From positions 1-8,439 of the forward strand of contig JASHYG010000225.1 in the NCBI GenBank assembly GCA_030043215.1: a DNA stretch of 8,439 nt, read 5' to 3'. Of the stretch, positions 1-4,523 are shown in pieces. The notes beneath the pieces were generated by a model. It worked only from the letters and a program-made list of their open reading frames with translations. It was not told the DNA's origin and did no database searches. A program made the position numbers and the translations under genes. This DNA comes from Gammaproteobacteria bacterium. Its GTDB lineage: Bacteria > Pseudomonadota > Gammaproteobacteria > Steroidobacterales > Steroidobacteraceae. Positions within the stretch are counted from its first letter, which is position 1, and every line of letters begins with the position of its first letter.

Positions 1-275
1 TCCCGCGGATCGCGGACGGCGCTCTCGAGCGGCCGCCCCGTCAGGTGGTTCGGGACGATGCGGCGAGTGTGCTCGAACCAGTAGTTCGAGATCTCGTTGA
101 GCACGCGGCCCTTCTGCGGGATCGGATCGGGCAGGATCACGTCGAATGCGGAGAGCCGATCCGTGGTGACGATCAGCATCGTGCCGGCATCCACCGCGTA
201 GATGTCGCGCACCTTTCCCTCATGGATCTTCTCGAGGCTGCCGAGTTCGGTGCGGTAGACGGTGCCCGAGTTCAT
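1..275 (-). CDS. purC: Phosphoribosylaminoimidazole-succinocarboxamide synthase (SAICAR synthetase), N-terminal part, cut by window edge
   Basis: PurC joins aspartate to CAIR using ATP to give SAICAR in cytosolic de novo purine synthesis. Only the first 91 codons are present; the gene continues past base 1. The translation begins MNSGTVYRTELGSLEKIHEG and carries the family's N-terminal signatures: HEGKVRDIY (nucleotide-binding start, about residues 18-26), TDRLSAFDV (about 39-47) and PIPQKGRVLNEISNYWF. The spacing matches the longer (about 290-300 aa) PurC form rather than the short E. coli type. The start is the ATG at 275-273. No Shine-Dalgarno sequence precedes it, but a TGC-TATATT -10-like element ends 8 nt upstream, so the mRNA may be leaderless. 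It is divergent from djlA with only 21 bp between the two start codons. Identity is clear from motifs; the missing C-terminus could not be checked. Confidence 0.93.
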   Translation of the reverse strand, partial: MNSGTVYRTELGSLEKIHEGKVRDIYAVDAGTMLIVTTDRLSAFDVILPDPIPQKGRVLNEISNYWFEHTRRIVPNHLTGRPLESAVRDPR

Positions 276-296
276 GACAGGCTAATATAGCAACGT
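276..296. promoter_or_regulatory. Candidate symmetric bidirectional promoter core between purC and djlA
   Basis: The entire 21-bp gap between the divergent ATGs contains the 11-mer GCTAATATAGC (281-291), which reads GCTATATTAGC on the other strand. On the plus strand TAATAT (283-288) is followed by 8 nt and then the djlA ATG. On the minus strand TATATT (289-284), preceded by an extended -10 TGC, is followed by 8 nt and then the purC ATG. No good -35 lies 17 nt upstream on either side, and neither gene has a Shine-Dalgarno sequence. The inference is one shared -10 core firing both ways and giving leaderless mRNAs; only the sequence symmetry is directly seen. Confidence 0.55.
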
Positions 297-1085
297 ATGG
301 CGCAGTGGACCGGGAAAGTGGTCGGCGGACTGCTCGGCTTGCTGACGCTCGGGCCGTTCGGCGCGGCGGTCGGGGTGCTGGTGGGCCACCAGTTCGACAG
401 CGGGAGCGACCGGCCGGTGCGTCCCGCGCTCGATTCGGCGGCGGTCGGCGAGCTGTTCTTCCGCACGACGTTCCAGGTCATGGGCCACATCGCAAAGGCC
501 GAGGGCCGTGTCTCGGAGCAGGCTATCGCGGCGGCGCGGGCGGTGATGGCGGAGCTGCGGCTCGGCCCGGCGCAGGTGCAGGCCGCGATCGGCCACTTCA
601 CGGCGGGCAAGCAGCCGGGCTTCGCGCTCGACACCGCGCTCGATACGCTCACCCGGGCCTGCGCGGGCCGCCCGCACCTGTTGCGGGTATTCGTCGAGAT
701 CCAGGTGCGCGTCGCCCTCGCCGCCAACGATATCGACGCCGCCTCGCGGGCGCTCCTGCGGCGGATCGCCTCGCGCGTCGGAATCTCCGTCCTCGAGCTT
801 GCGCAGATCGAGACCGTGCTGCGCATCCGCCGCGGCAGCTTCGCCCAGGCGTCCGCGCGCGGCAACGCGGACCAGCAGCTCGAGCAGGCCTATCGCGTGC
901 TGGAGGTTGCGCCGGACGCGGACGATGACGAGGTAGCCAAGGCTTATCGCCGCCAGCTGAGCCGCCACCATCCCGACAAGCTGAATGCGCACGGCCTGCC
1001 GGAGTCGATGCTGGAGCACGCGAAGCAGACGACGCAGCAGATCATCGAGGCCTACGAGCTCATCCGCGAGCGCCGCGGCATCTGA
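297..1085 (+). CDS. djlA: DjlA-type membrane-anchored J-domain co-chaperone
   Basis: A DnaJ-like co-chaperone expected to stimulate DnaK ATPase at the inner membrane. The 262-aa protein has the DjlA order: a glycine-rich hydrophobic N-terminal segment (about residues 7-30, ending [10 protein letters not shown]), a TerB-like helical domain (about 47-175, with [15 protein letters not shown]) and a C-terminal J domain (about 196-262) with the essential HPD triad at 225-227. E. coli DjlA is 271 aa, so this looks full length. The segment between TerB and J domain is short and arginine-rich. The start ATG at 297 is chosen because the membrane segment begins at once, as in the family. There is no Shine-Dalgarno sequence, and a TAATAT -10-like hexamer ends 8 nt upstream. 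The gene lies 55 nt before rpe on the same strand, but rpe appears to have its own promoter. Confidence 0.9.
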   Translation: MAQWTGKVVGGLLGLLTLGPFGAAVGVLVGHQFDSGSDRPVRPALDSAAVGELFFRTTFQVMGHIAKAEGRVSEQAIAAARAVMAELRLGPAQVQAAIGHFTAGKQPGFALDTALDTLTRACAGRPHLLRVFVEIQVRVALAANDIDAASRALLRRIASRVGISVLELAQIETVLRIRRGSFAQASARGNADQQLEQAYRVLEVAPDADDDEVAKAYRRQLSRHHPDKLNAHGLPESMLEHAKQTTQQIIEAYELIRERRGI

Positions 1086-1124
1086 GCGGATGCCGCAGGC
1101 CGTGAGGCCAAATCCAGCGCCGAT

Positions 1125-1133
1125 TGCTACACT
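1125..1133 (+). promoter_or_regulatory. Candidate extended -10 promoter of rpe, leaderless start
   Basis: TGC-TACACT (TGn extended -10; hexamer 1128-1133) ends 7 nt before the rpe ATG at 1141, so transcription would begin at or next to the start codon. The bases between (CTCGGGCAC lies just before ATG) contain no Shine-Dalgarno sequence. The upstream string TTGCTA is identical in the purC element. No convincing -35 is seen. Confidence 0.5.
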
Positions 1134-1140
1134 CGGGCAC

Positions 1141-1809
1141 ATGCCGCCGCGGTGGATCGCCCCCTCGATTCTGTCTGCCGACTTCGCCCGCTTGGGCGAG
1201 GAGGTCAATGCGGTACTCGAGGCCGGGGCCGACCTCATCCACTTCGACGTGATGGACAACCATTACGTGCCCAATCTCACGGTCGGCCCGGTGGTTTGCG
1301 AGGCGCTGCACCGGCACGCCCCCCACGCGCTGATCGATGTGCATCTGATGATCCGGCCGGTCGACCGGATCGTTCCCGAATTCGCGAGCGCCGGGGCGAC
1401 GTACATCAGCTTCCATCCGGAGGCGACCGACCACATCGACCGCACGATCGAGCTCATCCGGGAGCACGGATGCCGCCCCGGCCTCGTCTTCAACCCGGCG
1501 ACGCCGCTCGACTTCCTCGACTACACGCTGGAGCGGCTCGACCTGGTGCTCATCATGTCGGTGAACCCGGGATTCGGCGGACAGCAGTTCATCCGCGGCG
1601 CGCTCGACAAGCTCGCCGCCGCGCGCCGCCGCATCGAGGGCACGGGCAAGCCCATCCGGCTGGAAGTCGATGGGGGTGTCAAGGTCGAGAATATCGGTGA
1701 GATCGCGCGCGCCGGCGCCGACACCTTCGTCGCGGGGTCGGCCATCTTCGGGGGCGGAGATTATCGAGGCACGATTGCCGCCATGCGCCGGGAGATCGAG
1801 CGGGCTTGA
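1141..1809 (+). CDS. rpe: Ribulose-phosphate 3-epimerase
   Basis: Rpe interconverts D-ribulose 5-phosphate and D-xylulose 5-phosphate in the pentose phosphate pathway. The 222-aa product (E. coli Rpe is 225 aa) is a single TIM barrel with the metal and catalytic residues in place: S9 (APSILSADF), H34 and D36 ([12 protein letters not shown]), H68 (DVHLMI) and D177 (EVDGG). The phosphate-binding NPGFGGQ (142-148) and GSAIF (199-203) are also present. The ATG at 1141 is preferred over an in-frame ATG at 985. It gives the normal family N-terminus, while the upstream start would overlap djlA by about 100 bases and add an arginine/serine-rich segment typical of shadow translation. The gene converges on crp, with a hairpin in the 53-nt gap. 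rpiA, which acts on the same substrate, is about 6.5 kb away on the other strand. Confidence 0.96.
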   Translation: MPPRWIAPSILSADFARLGEEVNAVLEAGADLIHFDVMDNHYVPNLTVGPVVCEALHRHAPHALIDVHLMIRPVDRIVPEFASAGATYISFHPEATDHIDRTIELIREHGCRPGLVFNPATPLDFLDYTLERLDLVLIMSVNPGFGGQQFIRGALDKLAAARRRIEGTGKPIRLEVDGGVKVENIGEIARAGADTFVAGSAIFGGGDYRGTIAAMRREIERA

Positions 1810-1847
1810 GTGAGCGGCGCGGGCCGAAGGGTCGAGGCGCTCACTTT
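1808..1847 (+). terminator. Hairpin between convergent rpe and crp, probable terminator
   Basis: GTGAGCG (1810-1816) pairs with CGCTCAC (1838-1844), and the stem extends outward by A1809-T1845 and a G-T pair. A short TTT (1845-1847) overlaps its foot. The loop is 21 nt and may fold further. The stem starts within the rpe stop codon. The weak T-run makes it a modest intrinsic terminator for rpe; on the other strand it could also serve crp. Confidence 0.5.
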
Positions 1848-1862
1848 CGCCCTCCCTCCGGC

Positions 1863-2603
1863 TCAGTCGTCCTCGTCGTCCTCGTCGTCGTCCTCGATGA
1901 GGTTGCCGGTCTTGGCCGCCGCGGCAGGCTTCGCCGGCACGATCACCGGGCGGGTCTTCATCTTGGGCCGGGCGTTGAAGACGACGATCGTCTTGCCGGT
2001 CGCCCTGAGCAGCCCCTGCTCCTCGAGCACCTTCAACACGCGGCCCGCCATCTCTCGCGAGCAGCCGACCAGCCGGGACAGCTCCTGCCGGCTCACTTTG
2101 ATCTGCATGCCCTCGGGATGCGTCATCGCGTCCGGCTCTCCGCACAGATCCATGATGGCATGCGCGACGCGCCCCGTGACATCGACGAACGCCAGATCGC
2201 CGAGCTTGCGGTTGGTGCGGTCGAGGCGCGTGGCGAGCTGGGTCGCCAGCTCGAAGATGAGGCCCGGACTCTCCGCGGCGATCTGGCGAAAGCGCGGATA
2301 CGTCATCTCGGCGAGCTCGCACTGGTTGCGGGTGCGCACCCAGGCGCTGCGAGTCGGCTGCTCGTAGAACAGGCCCATCTCGCCGAAGAACTGGCCCTTG
2401 TTGAGGTATGCGAGGACCATCTCGTTGCCTTCCTCGTCCTCGATCATGACCTCCACGGAGCCGCTGATGATGTAGTACAGAACGTCCGGCAGGTCGCCCG
2501 CATGGATCACCACCGTCTTGGACGGCACGGTCCGGATGCGGCAATAGCTCAAAAAGCGGTTGATCGCCGGGATGTCACTCAGCGGCTTGACGTTTTCTTC
2601 CAT
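1863..2603 (-). CDS. crp: Crp/Vfr/Clp-type cyclic-nucleotide-binding global regulator with acidic C-terminal tail
   Basis: A cytosolic dimeric transcription factor of the CRP-FNR family, 246 aa. Residues 1-211 align throughout with E. coli CRP and Pseudomonas Vfr: a cNMP-binding beta-roll (about 20-110), the long dimer helix (about 112-140) and a winged helix-turn-helix (about 170-208). cAMP-contact equivalents are G74, E75, R85, S86 and T130; the position of E. coli S128 is Asn (N131). The recognition helix GCSREMAGRVLK matches the Vfr/Clp type, with R183, E184 and R188 at the DNA-contact positions. Residues 212-246 are an extension absent from E. coli CRP (210 aa): a Pro/Ala/Lys-rich linker, then ten consecutive Asp/Glu residues. 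The ATG at 2603 has AGGGGG 6 nt upstream. It lies downstream of coq7 on the same strand, 89 nt away, with its own promoter candidate. Confidence 0.92.
   Translation of the reverse strand: MEENVKPLSDIPAINRFLSYCRIRTVPSKTVVIHAGDLPDVLYYIISGSVEVMIEDEEGNEMVLAYLNKGQFFGEMGLFYEQPTRSAWVRTRNQCELAEMTYPRFRQIAAESPGLIFELATQLATRLDRTNRKLGDLAFVDVTGRVAHAIMDLCGEPDAMTHPEGMQIKVSRQELSRLVGCSREMAGRVLKVLEEQGLLRATGKTIVVFNARPKMKTRPVIVPAKPAAAAKTGNLIEDDDEDDEDD
1866..1898. repeat. Low-complexity TCG/TCC trinucleotide tract in the 3' end of crp
   Basis: Imperfect tandem TCG and TCC triplets at the 3' end of crp encode the ten-residue all-acidic C-terminus (GAC, GAT and GAG/GAA codons read on the minus strand). The repeat keeps the reading frame, so copy-number slippage would change tail length without a frameshift. 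Confidence 0.8.
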
Positions 2604-2609
2604 ACCGAA

Positions 2610-2668
2610 CCCCCTGACCGCGCGGGCGCACGATCCAAGTTTTTATACATAAGCCCGCAGAACTGCAA
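2610..2668 (-). promoter_or_regulatory. Candidate crp promoter and ribosome binding site
   Basis: On the minus strand TTGCAG (2668-2663) precedes an AT-rich TATAAAAA run. The hexamer TATAAA (2647-2642) is 15 nt from it; the register TAAAAA (2645-2640) gives 17 nt. A leader of about 30 nt follows, holding the Shine-Dalgarno AGGGGG (2615-2610), 6 nt before the ATG. This is the longest AT-rich stretch between coq7 and crp. No CRP-type TGTGA/TCACA half-site pair is visible here. Confidence 0.5.
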
Positions 2669-2692
2669 GCGAAGTGGCAGAAAACATGGTGC

Positions 2693-3325
2693 TCAGACCC
2701 AGTATGCCGTATGGGTCATCACTCTGGCAGTCTGTCTCATCAGGGCCCTAACCGGTCCCGGCAGCCGGGGAGCCCCGGCCGCGTGAGCGCTCGACGCATG
2801 CCGGGCCTCGTCCGCGCGCATGGTCCTCACGATGGCCCGGCTGCGCTCATCGCCCGCCGGCAGCCGGCTCAAGTGCTCATCCAGGTGCCCTTCCACCTGC
2901 CGTTCCGTCTCCGCCACGAAGCCGAGGCTCGTCCGGTCGCCGAAGACCGCGGCGATGGCTCCGATGGCGAAGGAGCCGGCGTACCACAGCGGGTTCAACA
3001 GGCTCGGGCGCGAGCCGAGCTCGGCCAGGCGCGCCTCGCACCAGGCGAGGTGATCGGATTCCTCGCGGGCGGCCTGGAGCAGCAGCGCGCGGGTGCTCTC
3101 GCCGCGCGCCGCCAGGGCCTGGCCGTGATACAGCGCCTGCGCCGCGATCTCGCCGGCGTGGTTGACCCGCATCAGCGCGGCCGCCTCACGCCGCTCGGCA
3201 TCGGACAGGTCGGAGCGGAGATCCTGGGCGGGAGAGGGCCTCGAAGCCTCGACGAGGCCGCAAACCGCCCGCAGCGCCCGATCCGCGGCCGTGATGAGAG
3301 GCTCGAGAAGCCCGTCGGGTCCCAT
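2693..3325 (-). CDS. coq7: Coq7-type 3-demethoxyubiquinol 3-hydroxylase
   Basis: A di-iron monooxygenase that performs the late C6 hydroxylation (demethoxyubiquinol to demethylubiquinol) in ubiquinone synthesis at the inner membrane; it serves where UbiF is absent. The 210-aa product has the ferritin-like four-helix ligand set: E59 ([15 protein letters not shown]), E89 and H92 ([13 protein letters not shown]), E141 ([11 protein letters not shown]) and E173 with H176 (ADEARHA). A hydrophobic patch (about 113-128, [16 protein letters not shown]) is the usual membrane-association segment. The ATG at 3325 is chosen because the alternative ATG at 3335 is out of frame. A perfect TATAAT ends 8 nt before it, and there is no Shine-Dalgarno sequence. 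It is divergent from rplM (196-nt gap) and upstream of crp on the same strand. Confidence 0.93.
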   Translation of the reverse strand: MGPDGLLEPLITAADRALRAVCGLVEASRPSPAQDLRSDLSDAERREAAALMRVNHAGEIAAQALYHGQALAARGESTRALLLQAAREESDHLAWCEARLAELGSRPSLLNPLWYAGSFAIGAIAAVFGDRTSLGFVAETERQVEGHLDEHLSRLPAGDERSRAIVRTMRADEARHASSAHAAGAPRLPGPVRALMRQTARVMTHTAYWV

Positions 3326-3333
3326 GGGCCGCC

Positions 3334-3339
3334 ATTATA
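3334..3339 (-). promoter_or_regulatory. Consensus -10 (TATAAT) of coq7, leaderless start
   Basis: On the minus strand TATAAT is followed by GGCGGCCC (8 nt) and then the coq7 ATG. Transcription starting 7-8 nt below the hexamer would begin at or beside the A of the ATG. No Shine-Dalgarno sequence can fit in this gap. No clear -35 is seen 17 nt upstream. Confidence 0.6.
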
Positions 3340-3432
3340 TCCGTTGCCGCAAGGGGTCTCCGGCCCCTTTACCGGCCTGCCGGAGCGCACGGAGCACCCG
3401 CCGGAGCGCTCGAGGAGCAGCGGGGGCCCGTT

Positions 3433-3461
3433 TTGCATTGCCCGGCCCGCTTGAGTACACT
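3433..3461 (+). promoter_or_regulatory. Candidate sigma70 promoter for rplM-rpsI
   Basis: TTGCAT (3433-3438) and TACACT (3456-3461) are separated by 17 nt in the otherwise GC-rich coq7-rplM gap. Transcription would start near 3468-3470 and give a leader of about 50 nt. In that leader GGCGC (3483-3487) can pair with GCGCC (3498-3502) over a 10-nt loop, just before the Shine-Dalgarno GGAG (3510-3513), 8 nt from the rplM ATG. Confidence 0.5.
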
Positions 3462-3521
3462 TCCCGCCCTTTTCGGCACCCCGGCGCCTTACTCTGTGCG
3501 CCAGCGGGCGGAGTCTTGAGG

Positions 3522-3953
3522 ATGAGCACGGTTTTCGCCAAGCCCGGCACGGTCCGCGGCGACTGGTATCTCGTGGACGCGAGCGGCAAGACGCTCGGAC
3601 GTTTCGCGTCCCAGATCGCCCATCGGCTCAAGGGCAAGCACAAGCCCATCTACAGCCCCCACGTGGACACTGGCGATCACATCGTCGTGGTGAATGCGGA
3701 GAAGATCCGCGTGACCGGCCGGAAGCTCACCGACAAGGTCTACTACCACCACACCGGGCACATCGGCGGCATCAAGTCGATCGGGCTCGAGAAGCTGCTG
3801 AGCGAGCACCCCGAGCGCGCGATCGAGTTTGCCGTGAAGGGAATGCTGCCGAAGAATCCGCTCGGGCGGCGCATGTTCAAGAAGCTGCACGTCTTTGCGG
3901 GCAGCAAGCATCCGCATGCCGCGCAGCAGCCGCAGCCGCTCGAGATTGCCTGA
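3522..3953 (+). CDS. rplM: Large-subunit ribosomal protein L13 (uL13)
   Basis: L13 is an early-assembly protein of the 50S subunit that binds 23S rRNA. The 143-aa product (E. coli 142 aa) matches along its whole length. Recognisable blocks are [30 protein letters not shown], the signature [16 protein letters not shown], the segment [18 protein letters not shown] and the C-terminal HAAQQPQ. The ATG at 3522 is chosen over an upstream in-frame ATG at 3162 because it gives the standard N-terminus and has GGAG 8 nt upstream. It is the first gene of the conserved rplM-rpsI pair, with 9 nt to rpsI. Confidence 0.98.
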   Translation: MSTVFAKPGTVRGDWYLVDASGKTLGRFASQIAHRLKGKHKPIYSPHVDTGDHIVVVNAEKIRVTGRKLTDKVYYHHTGHIGGIKSIGLEKLLSEHPERAIEFAVKGMLPKNPLGRRMFKKLHVFAGSKHPHAAQQPQPLEIA

Positions 3954-3962
3954 GGCAAGCCC

Positions 3963-4367
3963 ATGAGAGATCCCACGGCGCACCAGCGGAACTATGGCAC
4001 CGGCCGGCGCAAGACCGCCACGGCGAGGGTTTACTTGAGGCCGGGCACGGGCCGGATCACCGTCAACGAGCGGCCGCTCGACGAGTTCTTCGGCCGTGAG
4101 ACCGGCCGCATGATCGTGCGTCAGCCGCTCGAGGTGACGCAGCTCGGCACCAAGTTCGACATCTCCGTGCACGTCGCGGGCGGCGGCACCACCGGCCAGG
4201 CGGGCGCCATCCGCATGGGCGTCACGCGCGCGCTGATCGACTACGACGAGTCGCTGCGCAAGCCGCTGCGGGCGGCCGGATTCGTGACGCGCGATGCGCG
4301 CGAGGTGGAGCGCAAGAAGGTCGGCCGCCGCAAGGCCCGCCGCGGCCCGCAGTACTCCAAGCGCTGA
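3963..4367 (+). CDS. rpsI: Small-subunit ribosomal protein S9 (uS9)
   Basis: S9 sits in the 30S head, and its basic C-terminal tail reaches the P-site tRNA. The 134-aa product (E. coli 130 aa) shows the family blocks [62 protein letters not shown] and the invariant end QYSKR. The terminal arginine is present. It differs from E. coli mainly by a few extra N-terminal residues (MRDPTAHQ). The Shine-Dalgarno GAGG (3952-3955) overlaps the rplM stop codon, 7 nt before the ATG. This indicates co-transcription and probable translational coupling with rplM. The tRNA-Gln gene begins 27 nt after the stop and may be read through from the same transcript. Confidence 0.98.
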   Translation: MRDPTAHQRNYGTGRRKTATARVYLRPGTGRITVNERPLDEFFGRETGRMIVRQPLEVTQLGTKFDISVHVAGGGTTGQAGAIRMGVTRALIDYDESLRKPLRAAGFVTRDAREVERKKVGRRKARRGPQYSKR

Positions 4368-4394
4368 GGATGCGCTCGCCGCCACGGCGTCTCT

Positions 4395-4468
4395 TGGGGG
4401 ATCGTCTAGTGGTAGGACAGCGGACTCTGACTCCGTTAACCTAGGTTCGAATCCTAGTCCCCCAGCCA
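4395..4468 (+). tRNA. tRNA-Gln, anticodon CTG, CCA encoded
   Basis: A 74-nt cloverleaf folds cleanly. The acceptor TGGGGGA (4395-4401) pairs with TCCCCCA (4458-4464), followed by discriminator G and encoded CCA (4466-4468). The D stem is GTC/GAC (4404-4406, 4416-4418). The anticodon stem GCGGA/TCCGT holds loop CTCTGAC with anticodon CTG at 4427-4429, which reads glutamine CAG codons. The T arm is CTAGG-TTCGAAT-CCTAG (4441-4457), and the variable loop is 4 nt. A U1-A72 closing pair with G73 is a known glutamine identity feature. It lies 27 nt after rpsI and is followed by a GC-rich hairpin. Confidence 0.96.
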
Positions 4469-4476
4469 AAACGCGT

Positions 4477-4502
4477 GAGGGCCCGCCGAGAGGCGGGCCT
4501 CG
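4477..4502. terminator. Strong GC hairpin between tRNA-Gln and the convergent protease gene
   Basis: GGCCCGCC (4480-4487) and GGCGGGCC (4492-4499) form a perfect 8-bp stem closed by a GAGA tetraloop. GAG/CTC outside may lengthen it past a bulged G. There is no T-run directly after it on the plus strand. On the minus strand a TTTT follows about 8 nt beyond the stem. It sits 9 nt after the tRNA CCA and about 20 nt from the protease stop codon. It probably ends transcription from both sides, perhaps also as a 3'-processing boundary for the tRNA. Confidence 0.65.
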
Positions 4503-4523
4503 TCGATTCCAGCGCGCGCGGGT

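Noticed and set aside
282..1259. Minus-strand 325-codon frame opposite djlA and the rpe start
   Set aside because: Antisense to two well-supported genes, with no recognisable motifs.
1060..2544. Long minus-strand reading frame of 494 codons spanning rpe and most of crp
   Set aside because: It is antisense to rpe and overlaps crp in another frame. Its product is Arg/Gly/Asp-rich low complexity without any domain, as expected from GC-rich shadow frames.
1806..2786. Plus-strand 326-codon frame across crp and the crp-coq7 gap
   Set aside because: Antisense to crp, which has full-length homology; composition is typical of a shadow frame.
3351..3369. AAGGGG/CCCCTT hairpin between coq7 and rplM
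   Set aside because: It lies between divergent genes, where no transcript needs ending, and the stem is only 6 bp.
3379..3409. Direct repeat GCCGGAGCGC twice, 21 bp apart, in the coq7-rplM gap
   Set aside because: The spacing of two helical turns is suggestive of an operator, but the units are short and GC-rich and could easily arise by chance here.
4446..4468. Possible integration site at the 3' end of tRNA-Gln
   Set aside because: I looked for a second copy of the tRNA 3' end in the protease upstream region and up to rpiA and found none. No integrase gene is present.
3489..4469. Minus-strand 326-codon frame opposite rplM, rpsI and the tRNA
   Set aside because: Its start lies inside the tRNA gene. 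The N-terminal 'GGLGFEPRLTESESAVLPLDDPP' type string is the well-known spurious translation of antisense tRNA, seen in many over-annotated genomes.
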